IMG/VR virus record: IMGVR_UViG_3300042523_000921
Location: 1 to 27,043 of that record
Source of the DNA: a virus
DNA length: 27,043 nucleotides
Strand: one strand, 5' to 3'
Every line of letters starts with the position of its first letter. Position 1 is the first letter of the stretch. Shown piece by piece: positions 18,001-23,157 of the stretch. Under the pieces are notes generated by a model. It was not told the DNA's origin. It saw nothing but the letters and a program-made list of their open reading frames with translations, and did no database searches. The position numbers and the translations under genes were made by a program.

Positions 18001-19873
18001 GAAAACATTGGCAGATACTTTAAAAAGAGTATTTCCAAATAATGAAAGTCTTCAAACAATTGTATATTGTATGTCGTATCTTAAAACTTTCCAACAAAAC
18101 TCAAGTAGCAAAAATGGAGCGTTTAACGGATGGAATAATAACTTAGGTATGATTTCTTTAGATGTTGATTGGGGGTCTCAAACAACTCAATTATCGACGG
18201 TATATAGTTGTGTTAAGTCTAAAAGTAATGCGTCAACAAACATATCACACCCTGTGACACATTTTGACACTCTTGACTCATATGTTAGATTTATGGGAGC
18301 TAGAATTGAACCAAATATTCCAAGAATTTTAACAGGAGGATTGGCAAAATATTATATTTGTGATTGGCCAGGTTCTAATGTTAGTCCTGAGTATTACGAC
18401 GCAAATACTGCTGAATTTAAACCAACAACGGATACCTTATATAAGGCTTTAGATTCTGCAGTCAATGTTGGGTTGTCAAGTTTAAATGCTTCTAAAGATT
18501 TAAAATCTACCATCCAACAAAATATTAATAAAATAAAAGCCGCGTTAACAATAACAGCAACTACAACATCATCATTAGGGACTACGACAGTCACTCCACT
18601 TGTATCGGCTTCGGGTGCTACCTCAACCAATTTATGTCCTCCGCCAGTATTTACATCATTTGCTCCGTTATCAGGATATACAGGAACAATTGTTCAAGTT
18701 AATGGTAGATATCTATCAACAACTAAAGAACTTAAACTTATGAATAAAGTTGTTCCGTTTAAAGATGTAACAATCTATAATGATGAAACATTAAGATTTG
18801 TTGTACCTCAGATTGCCACAGGAACTGTTGCGGCTTCAGGTAAAATTGAAGTTAAAACTAACCATGGAACATTTACAGGAGCAGTATTGTTTAATTATAA
18901 TCCAGCCTTAAGTGGTGTTACATCATCATCGCCAGGTTCATATACGAATCCAGCGGCGGCAAATAAAATACCACCATATTCTGCAACAACAGGAATTACT
19001 GACACAAAACTTGTGTCATCTAATCTTAACCCACAAAATACAGGGCCTATCGTTCTTAGTGCGGTGACGGATACAAAAGATTTAATTGGAAGTAATACAC
19101 AATTAACGGTACAAGTCGGACCTGATGCAGGAGCTTGGAAAATCGATACGCAACCAAACTTCAATTATAAAGTTATTCAAATTACACCTGGCCCTGATGG
19201 AAAATATAAAGGTCAAACAATTACAACTGCAAGTGGAAGTAGATTGTTAGGATATGTTTCTGCTGACCAACAACAGTTCTCAATTAATAGAGCTCAAATG
19301 TTGGATGAATTTAGACAAAGTCTTGACGATGAAGAATTAGAAAATTCTAAGATTTACGCAAGCATTGAACTTTATGTGAGGCCTACAGATAATGTCAAAA
19401 ATCCTCAGGATGTTATTCAAACATATAATTTCAACTTATTCTTAACAGATAGAAATGTTGGAGATGCAATTTCAAATACTGTTACATCGTCAACAACAGG
19501 GACAACAACAGGAAGAACATTTGCTCAAAAAGCAATTTCAATAATTAAAGTTGGAGAGTATGATTCATTACAAGGCGATGGATGGCAATATTTCAACGTT
19601 AAAAAGCCAGCGGGTGGTTACATAACATTTAAGTTTGACGCACCTGAATTTAGTACTGCTAATTATGGTAGCAAATATGTTGTTGATTTGAATAATGATT
19701 TAGTTTCATATAGTTCAAGTGGAGGCGATGACACCAAATATACCAATCTAGTAACGGTAAACAGTTTAGGAAGTTTTAAACTAAGAGTAGACTATCGACC
19801 TTATGGTTATACTGGACCAATAGGCGGTCAAGTGTTAACACAAACGGTATATAGCCCAATTTTCACTTTATAG
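12017..19873 (+). CDS. Giant baseplate hub protein with IPT/TIG and hydrolase-like segments
   Basis: At 2618 aa this is the largest gene here. An N-terminal beta-rich region (about 145-255) has TSINITTNSSFIPSVTMQLE and a GFYGQAVRYQL strand. A segment at about 1788-1908 resembles the late-control gpD/gp27 hub fold: it reads SYKCSVVCLGNALLQP, then FNGPYMIQDVQH (1877-1888), followed by FQTTFTGVRQG. Residues about 1995-2116 resemble a glucosaminidase-type wall hydrolase around GWNNNLGMI (2038-2046) and HFDTLDSYV (2082-2090), but no catalytic Glu is evident in the usual place just upstream of NN. Residues about 2207-2297 are a good IPT/TIG domain (PPPVFTSFAPLSGYTGT ... VLFNYNPA), an Ig-like fold common in adhesins. 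Two further beta modules finish the protein. The whole looks like a hub that also contacts or opens the cell wall. It starts at ATG 12017 inside the gp53-like gene. Hub identity is moderate; roles of the fused domains are inference. Confidence 0.65.
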   Translation: MAGNLSPDKSGDIYVEFDYNNLILVDPNKTISNGKIQERLVDHENLVMYANLEADVLPRTKLAVGISPEDSGIRTISVAKLNFLKPSKNNYLGTGYYDELTGQNTTKFDGTNQPAQIGQQPSGGAKPFFTNSVANETNVIDNGLLGITSINITTNSSFIPSVTMQLEDVQGKALFQLGNNSPYSAFFNLPYPPFYLTLKGFYGQAVRYQLNLEKFHAAFNSFSGNYQISLTFKGYKFNILNEIAMGHLLATPHMYSQRFNFSQTPVTPQASNKSNESQSKVQAAIGANSSNSSDAVVTELVTEIGYQKIVEVYSEYKAKGLIPKDLPELTLIQLMAKLDTFEQNITNSFPKADVEPLTNIRNYKDILTQYFTNIRNSNSSWFNTYLNPKPIYLKDNKKVYVFNTTNETTKTEALSLLDSNIKKFNDALAGNTTLGAKGASPIPNPIKLDMIVIEAPSDSQIDWVETTRAQTGIITPTRESIESVQSKFIGIVNNIEVTDVNGRNSYTLSKEKWFVFEGEGKFDATISSLETTANKKLSEYESIITEALLRKIEDKDTGLGFKPTVRNMIAVVMASAEGFIRLMDDVHTKAWNVKYDPVRKAAILDNDASAPSSETRDHVKQTQGSLLGNTAAENAQIPVYPWPQFFVETPEDKKGRFQLKYIADPTVIDRTKGGDYSKWPEVQFVEEYMKGLTMKFQNPTAAPPLANQRDTNIININPIEFPSLGIAYENKEEIKFYYEIWERQFLTSHYSGLVRANLGQINDLLKLNIETEVSNITTSLGVSSPYITFKLKNYGLNASNYEQFLSTISNMGTGRAYQDHIRDFFVTPYIKSITNNSYSVLSINDLGKIPQLSTKSEALAKLIANASNEPMVVDTLPFTDSSWCLNNLNQSSTSFGTQVYDTKKTLKVFEPRKIISNFSDVNDYKTNRPVTNFSYLLRQNPTLVAIASGIYPGAIPGLSSFYTTRTPNNFIATEGYCDYTTPTGFLGPRTTTSMLNTPYFVNAIQNGVANSKTNDQYPYVQAAYLFLNSLPLASLREKYKTTTDGTITTDGPKITDLDYIASCFNKFGAIHKIPYAWMIKYGSVWHRYKKYKDTGVDILTDVWKNFDYSLNYDPISGSTTKPYVFKYSGVDRTVVLQDETTTDANMQVGFYPKLVNDFNIFYNGYNLYSGYTNQEIQESVNGGLKMYNFLDSNINNATQGTKNLRLITWSVLVPDLTPEISVDCDPKDNTKGEQYFVIPSFGTPLNQTVGACITGVTTSVGTKVNLTSNNSVYNGSVRCLWSAPNFGYYDNNQIAYPNPDSYLNFINTGNTQTPVHFLSTNSYSKIEEVFSVFEKRILDTFEQEFLNFSKSMSNTDVSDYTVTFGQSPVNINANYKNFQSLFKTLMMVPAQSKGQTDTDYFNGTIQSQYDVFQNGVRAFMEYDIIFRYGNPSNYDYRIFNSYLSYNGQQLVVDPITFNPYVKGTLPINGGTLTLTQSKLLNPTAWNALETNVGFSTISGVTYTSNGSYITDFFIDNNIEFTAQNVVLLTPLIKMFATQKLKSPTMTVVQFKNNLTQYLGLETDLQNNFLNGVLSGVRAALPNQQQIPSSTVQSVISGEQSKVENYEVFKALNDKWISGGDYKTKTLFEDIMFLDRASRNIGDTILLDIFDLKYMFGGGKGNGEYSLNQAMSVYTFISGILIKNNFNVMNLPAYVNFYNVQDVDGTTIPKAEGSLDFANSMWGTYLDVDYRKSGPKMVCFYAGKPSQYLDLPKGNFKFRDDAFEMRRASENPLIEDQKGKKDWAVSNKCVGFNVDIGIRNQNIFYSFSVSQDNGSATSESINTQLNMVDQSSGRQTATQNVSLYNLYKQRSYKCSVVCLGNALLQPTMYFNLRHVPMFNGPYMIQDVQHTIQPGNFQTTFTGVRQGIYDLPAIDTFLQSINQNLITKLEELLKINKDSVTVSGTTNAIKAKQISQKADNTLDTTNSCEGNVLKVYNPVNTPGKYVSVKGDLIPINEKTLADTLKRVFPNNESLQTIVYCMSYLKTFQQNSSSKNGAFNGWNNNLGMISLDVDWGSQTTQLSTVYSCVKSKSNASTNISHPVTHFDTLDSYVRFMGARIEPNIPRILTGGLAKYYICDWPGSNVSPEYYDANTAEFKPTTDTLYKALDSAVNVGLSSLNASKDLKSTIQQNINKIKAALTITATTTSSLGTTTVTPLVSASGATSTNLCPPPVFTSFAPLSGYTGTIVQVNGRYLSTTKELKLMNKVVPFKDVTIYNDETLRFVVPQIATGTVAASGKIEVKTNHGTFTGAVLFNYNPALSGVTSSSPGSYTNPAAANKIPPYSATTGITDTKLVSSNLNPQNTGPIVLSAVTDTKDLIGSNTQLTVQVGPDAGAWKIDTQPNFNYKVIQITPGPDGKYKGQTITTASGSRLLGYVSADQQQFSINRAQMLDEFRQSLDDEELENSKIYASIELYVRPTDNVKNPQDVIQTYNFNLFLTDRNVGDAISNTVTSSTTGTTTGRTFAQKAISIIKVGEYDSLQGDGWQYFNVKKPAGGYITFKFDAPEFSTANYGSKYVVDLNNDLVSYSSSGGDDTKYTNLVTVNSLGSFKLRVDYRPYGYTGPIGGQVLTQTVYSPIFTL

Positions 19874-19883
19874 CATAACAACA

Positions 19884-19890
19884 TATTTAT
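19884..19890 (+). promoter_or_regulatory. TATTTAT motif upstream of 74-aa gene
   Basis: TATTTAT (followed by ATAG) lies 14 nt before ATG 19905 in a 31-nt gap. It is the last copy of the candidate late-promoter core in the window; none was noted in the short gaps of the replication block. Confidence 0.35.
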
Positions 19891-19904
19891 ATAGAAAGAT
19901 TCTT

Positions 19905-20129
19905 ATGAACATAAAAACAGCATTAGACAACTACTTAGGAAAATCAACAAGATATTCTGAAGAAGATAACGGAGACGGAACAAAACAAGTATGTGATTTA
20001 GACACAGGGGATTGTTACACCGTTAGAGAAAGAGACGGGCTAATTGAAAGAGCAGGTCATCAAGTTAACGCTAACAGAAAAGTTAGAGTAGAAACATCAA
20101 GAGGAATAAAACAACTATTAAACGGATAA
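19905..20129 (+). CDS. Small protein of unknown function
   Basis: I do not recognise this 74-aa hydrophilic protein. It begins MNIKTALDNYLGKSTRY and has an acidic stretch, SEEDNGDGTK. A central VCDLDTGDCYTV carries two Cys residues six apart (29 and 35 by eye). A basic C terminus (NANRKVRVETSRGIKQLL) could touch nucleic acid or an acidic partner. Two Cys are too few for a classical zinc finger on their own. It is preceded by a TATTTAT motif and followed after 5 nt by the 234-aa gene, so the pair are probably co-transcribed at the end of the structural block. Intact length and A/T-rich start context match neighbours, so the gene looks real. Confidence 0.75.
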   Translation: MNIKTALDNYLGKSTRYSEEDNGDGTKQVCDLDTGDCYTVRERDGLIERAGHQVNANRKVRVETSRGIKQLLNG

Positions 20130-20134
20130 AACAA

Positions 20135-20839
20135 ATGAGTTTAGATAAAAAAATATTAAGTGAAATTGATAGATACAGAAGTATCAATCAATACATCATG
20201 GAACAAGCGGCTGACGTTGCGGCACCTGAACAAGATTTAGGTCCATTAGCACCATTACCAGGAGACGTAGGAGCAGGAGCTCCACCACCTCCAGCAGATG
20301 CAGGTGCGGTACCACCTCCAGCCCCAGCACCAGCAGGTGGAGAACCTTTAGACGTTGAAAACGACCCTGACGTTGAGAAACTTAATGATGACGGAGAGTC
20401 TGAAGAAAAAAGCAATGAAGGAGAAGGTGAATCTGAAGAACTTGATATTACAGATTTAGTAGACTCACAAAAAAGCATTGAAACAAAACAAGAAGAATAT
20501 TTTAACAATCTATTTGGACAATTAAATGATTTACAATCAAGACTTGGAGAGATGGATAACATCATGAATAAATTAAATTCACTTGAAGCTAAAATTGAAA
20601 AATACAGAGAAAAAACTCCACAAGAAAAATTAGAATTAAGAACTTACGATTCATATCCATTCAACCAAAAACTTTCACAATTTTTTGATGATAAATCAGA
20701 AGAAATGGAAAAGACAGGAAAAAATGATTACATTTTAACTGCTGACGAGGTCAAAGACATTAACGTAGCAGACATTAAAAATTCATTTCAACCTGGAGGA
20801 GCTCCCGAAACGGACACATACAAAACTTCATTTAAATAA
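20135..20839 (+). CDS. Acidic Pro/Ala-rich coiled-coil protein, unknown function
   Basis: A 234-aa protein with clear segmentation. An N-terminal helix (MSLDKKILSEIDRYRSINQY) is followed by a low-complexity Pro/Ala/Gly linker (about 30-70, with APPPPADAG and PPPAPAPAGG). Next comes a very acidic Glu/Asp/Ser stretch (about 73-105), then a predicted coiled coil (about 115-160, SIETKQEEYFNNLFGQLNDL onward) and a small C-terminal domain with TYDSYPFNQKLSQFF. This looks like a virion-associated linker or scaffold-type protein rather than an enzyme. It lies downstream of the tail genes and is closed by a strong terminator, so it belongs to the structural side of the boundary. I cannot assign a T4 counterpart. 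GC is locally higher over the Pro/Ala linker because of CC- and GC-rich codons, which also opens a long but spurious frame on the other strand. Confidence 0.8.
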   Translation: MSLDKKILSEIDRYRSINQYIMEQAADVAAPEQDLGPLAPLPGDVGAGAPPPPADAGAVPPPAPAPAGGEPLDVENDPDVEKLNDDGESEEKSNEGEGESEELDITDLVDSQKSIETKQEEYFNNLFGQLNDLQSRLGEMDNIMNKLNSLEAKIEKYREKTPQEKLELRTYDSYPFNQKLSQFFDDKSEEMEKTGKNDYILTADEVKDINVADIKNSFQPGGAPETDTYKTSFK

Positions 20840-20842
20840 TTT

Positions 20843-20867
20843 AAAGGTGTCGAAAGACACCTTTTTT
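20843..20867 (+). terminator. Strong rho-independent terminator separating tail and replication blocks
   Basis: A 9-bp perfect stem (AAAGGTGTC at 20843-20851 with GACACCTTT at 20856-20864) is capped by a GAAA tetraloop and followed by a T tract (six T in a row, 20862-20867). It lies 4 nt after the stop of the 234-aa gene. Confidence 0.95.
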
Positions 20868-20868
20868 A

Positions 20869-20900
20869 TTTGACAAAATACATAGACTCACCTATAATTG
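20869..20900 (+). promoter_or_regulatory. Strong promoter for gp32, dual sigma70/Bacteroidota pattern
   Basis: TTGACA at 20870-20875, exactly 17 nt, then TATAAT at 20893-20898: a perfect sigma70-type consensus. The same bases read as TTTG (20869-20872), 20 nt, then TATAATTG (20893-20900), a 7-of-8 match to the Bacteroidota -7 box TAnnTTTG at a suitable spacing. Start of transcription would be near 20905, giving a leader of about 30 nt before ATG 20935. It begins 2 nt after the terminator. Confidence 0.85.
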
Positions 20901-20934
20901 TATAACACATTTAATAATTTAAAACTTAAAAAAC

Positions 20935-21795
20935 ATGAGTTCATTAGACGCCGTATTGGCACAGTACGAAAAAACACAAAATGCATCGGGCGGGGCCCAA
21001 AGTAAAATGTCGCAAGACGAAAGAATGAAAAGGTATTTCGCTTTAATCCTTGGGGATAAAGAGAAGTCAGGTCAGAGAAGAGTAAGAATTCTTCCTACCA
21101 CAGATGGTTCTTCACCATTCAAAGAAGCATGGTACCACGAAATCCAAGTAGGTGGCCAATGGCAAAAGTTCTACGACCCAGGTAAGAACGATAACGAACG
21201 TTCACCTTTAAACGAGGTTTACGAAGAGTTAATTGCAACAGGTAAAGAGTCTGACAAATTGTTAGCAGCTCAATACCGTTCTCGTAAATTTTATATCGTT
21301 AAGGTTATCGACAGAGACCACGAAGAAGATGGTCCAAAATTTTGGAGATTCAAACACAATTACAAGAATGATGGTATCTTAGATAAAATCATTCCAATTT
21401 GGAGAAACAAAGGTGATATCACTGACGCTGAAAAAGGCCGTGACTTAATCATTGAGTTATCTAAAGCTAAAACTCCAAAAGGTAAGGAGTACACAACTGT
21501 ATCTACAATTATGTACGACGACCCAGCTCCTGTTCATACAGACGCGGCACAAGCAAGTGCATGGATTAATAATGAGTTAACTTGGTTAGATGTTTATTCT
21601 AAAAAACCTATTGACTACCTTGAAGCGATTGCTCGTGGAGAGACTCCAAAATGGGATACTGAAAAGGGTGGATATGTTTACGAAAGTAATTCAGTGGCTA
21701 CCGAGTCTTTTGGTGGTGGAACTTCTAAATCTACACCAGCTGTAACTTTAGACCCACAATCGGATGACGAACCAGACGGAGATTTACCGTTCTAA
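20935..21795 (+). CDS. Single-stranded DNA-binding protein, gp32-like
   Basis: This is the phage ssDNA-binding protein that coats replication and recombination intermediates and recruits other replisome proteins. At 286 aa it is close to T4 gp32 (301 aa). It shows the family layout: an N-terminal cooperative-binding region (MSSLDAVLAQYEKTQ...), a core starting RRVRILPTTDG with WYHEI (66-70), a KFWRFKHNYKNDGI segment and ELTWLDVYSKKPIDYLEAI, and an acidic C-terminal tail. Two features differ from T4. There is no cysteine in the whole protein, so the Cys3-His zinc site of T4 gp32 is absent although a His remains at 68. And the tail ends DDEPDGDLPF, like the tip of bacterial SSB rather than T4 gp32. 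The gene is bracketed by its own strong promoter and a terminator, consistent with high, independent expression. Confidence 0.93.
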   Translation: MSSLDAVLAQYEKTQNASGGAQSKMSQDERMKRYFALILGDKEKSGQRRVRILPTTDGSSPFKEAWYHEIQVGGQWQKFYDPGKNDNERSPLNEVYEELIATGKESDKLLAAQYRSRKFYIVKVIDRDHEEDGPKFWRFKHNYKNDGILDKIIPIWRNKGDITDAEKGRDLIIELSKAKTPKGKEYTTVSTIMYDDPAPVHTDAAQASAWINNELTWLDVYSKKPIDYLEAIARGETPKWDTEKGGYVYESNSVATESFGGGTSKSTPAVTLDPQSDDEPDGDLPF

Positions 21796-21803
21796 TTTAT
21801 AAC

Positions 21804-21836
21804 AAGGGTGGGAATCCCCCACCCTTTAATTTTTTT
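21804..21836 (+). terminator. Rho-independent terminator after gp32 gene
   Basis: A 9-bp stem (AAGGGTGGG at 21804-21812 with CCCACCCTT at 21818-21826) has a 5-nt loop, followed by TAA and a run of seven T residues (21830-21836). The next start codon is only 5 nt past the T tract, so downstream genes probably depend on read-through or an unseen promoter. Confidence 0.9.
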
Positions 21837-21841
21837 ATAAC

Positions 21842-22135
21842 ATGACGTTTAAAGAAGAAATTGACTTACAGTTAAAAGACAATAAAATGTTGTCCTATGA
21901 AATCTTGAGTCAACTAAAAGACAAAGGATACTTCTCAGGTAGAGGTAAGCAAATCGGTGATACTGTTTTGTTTGGTATGTTAAAAGAAGAAAGTGAAGAA
22001 GGAGAATTAAATCTAAGATTAATAACTTTTCACGAAGAGGAGATAGGAGTTTTATATGAAGAAGATAATTTTTTCTATAATAAAACAAAGGCAAATAAAT
22101 TACCGAATATTAAAAGAATAGAAAATGGCAATTAA
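21842..22135 (+). CDS. Small acidic protein between gp32 and UvsX genes, unknown function
   Basis: A 97-aa protein that I cannot assign. The N-terminal half looks helical (MTFKEEIDLQLKDNKMLSYE), with GYFSGRGKQIGDTVLFGMLK after it. The C-terminal half is alternating and beta-like, very acidic in the middle (LKEESEEGEL, FHEEEIGVLYEEDN) and ending basic (NKTKANKLPNIKR). In T4 the gp32 region encodes accessory proteins (gp59, gp33, DsbA), but no motif here ties it to any of them. It overlaps the UvsX start by 11 nt, so the two are translationally coupled, and a role with the recombinase or with gp32 is a reasonable guess from position only. The ATG lies 5 nt after the gp32 terminator. Confidence 0.8.
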   Translation: MTFKEEIDLQLKDNKMLSYEILSQLKDKGYFSGRGKQIGDTVLFGMLKEESEEGELNLRLITFHEEEIGVLYEEDNFFYNKTKANKLPNIKRIENGN

Positions 22136-23126
22136 GAAAAATGATTTTAAGTCTATCAAAGACAAATTCTCGACTTCAGCAAAATATAAACCTCAAAGGT
22201 TTTTTGACTTAGGTCCTGATTTCTTAGATGCAGTTGGTTTACCAGGTCCTGCTGTAGGACACTTGAATATGTTACTTGGTCACTCAGATACAGGTAAGAC
22301 AACAGCACTTGTAAAGACTGCGGTTGATGCTCAAAAGAAAGGTATTCTTCCTGTGTTTATTATTACAGAACAAAAATGGTCATTTGAACACGCCAAATTA
22401 ATGGGGTTTGATTGTAATGAAGTAGTTGATGAAGAAACGGGTGAGTTAGATTGGGATGGTTTTTACATCTTCAACAATAACTTCAACTACATCGAACAAA
22501 TCACCGACTACATCAACAACTTGTTAGACGAACAAGAGAAAGGTAACCTTGACTACAGTTTGTTATTCTTATGGGACTCAGTTGGTTCTGTACCATGTAA
22601 GATGACATTCGAAGGTAAAGGTGGTAAACAACACAATGCAAGTACTTTAGCCGACAAGATTGGTATGGGTATTAACCAAAGAATTTCAGGGTCTCGTAAA
22701 GCGGATTCTAAATACGAAAACACATTGGTTATTGTTAACCAACCATGGGTAGAATTACCTGACAATCCATTTGGACAACCAAAGATTAAAGCTAAAGGTG
22801 GTGAGGCCATTTGGTTAAACTCATCATTAGTGTTCTTATTCGGAAACCAAAAAGGTGCGGGTACAACTAAAATTACCGCAACAAAAGATAAGAGAACTAT
22901 TAAGTTTGCATCAAGAACAAAAGTTTCTGTAATGAAGAACCACATCAATGGATTGGGTTATGAAGATGGAAAGATTATTGTTACACCACACGGATTCATT
23001 GCAGGTAAAGAAGCTGCGGAAGAGAAAACTTCAATTGAAAAATACAAAAAAGAATACGCAGACTATTGGAAAGATATCATTGGAACCGATGGCGATTTTG
23101 ATTTGAAAGAAGAAAAAGAAGATTAG
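22125..23126 (+). CDS. uvsX: UvsX-like RecA-family recombinase
   Basis: A strand-exchange ATPase that forms filaments on ssDNA for recombination-dependent replication and repair. It is 333 aa against 391 for T4 UvsX, so a compact version. Visible motifs: Walker A GHSDTGKTT (52-60), the catalytic-Glu strand IITEQKW with Glu82, and Walker B LLFLWD (146-151) followed by SVGS. A likely DNA-binding loop region includes GKGGKQHNASTLADKIG, then TLVIVNQPWVELPDNPFG, a UvsX-type segment corresponding to RecA loop 2 and the hydrolysis-sensing Gln. A Lys-rich then acidic C terminus (DGDFDLKEEKED) may regulate access to DNA and resembles the acidic tail of RecA. The start ATG lies inside the upstream 97-aa gene. 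It would work with the gp32 homologue encoded just upstream; no separate UvsY-type loader is recognisable in this window. Confidence 0.93.
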   Translation: MAIKKNDFKSIKDKFSTSAKYKPQRFFDLGPDFLDAVGLPGPAVGHLNMLLGHSDTGKTTALVKTAVDAQKKGILPVFIITEQKWSFEHAKLMGFDCNEVVDEETGELDWDGFYIFNNNFNYIEQITDYINNLLDEQEKGNLDYSLLFLWDSVGSVPCKMTFEGKGGKQHNASTLADKIGMGINQRISGSRKADSKYENTLVIVNQPWVELPDNPFGQPKIKAKGGEAIWLNSSLVFLFGNQKGAGTTKITATKDKRTIKFASRTKVSVMKNHINGLGYEDGKIIVTPHGFIAGKEAAEEKTSIEKYKKEYADYWKDIIGTDGDFDLKEEKED

Positions 23127-23157
23127 TATATATTGTTTCACAATTTAAATCACGGAT

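Noticed and set aside
20188-20565. Long open frame on the minus strand opposite the 234-aa gene
   Set aside because: It is the mirror of the Pro/Ala- and Glu-rich coding stretch, giving low-complexity Ser/Pro/Gly protein with no motif. All confident genes are on the + strand.
21842-22135. Assigning the 97-aa gene as gp33, gp59 or DsbA from its position beside gp32
   Set aside because: No motif or length agreement supports any of these; position alone is insufficient.
22553-22948. 131-codon open frame on the minus strand opposite uvsX
   Set aside because: It lies fully inside a well-supported RecA-family gene, shows no domain and has no promoter or coding-style start.
23102-23135. TTTG ... 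TATATTG before the 5' nuclease gene as a Bacteroidota promoter
   Set aside because: Spacing is a little too long and the -7 box is one T short; plausible but too weak to list.
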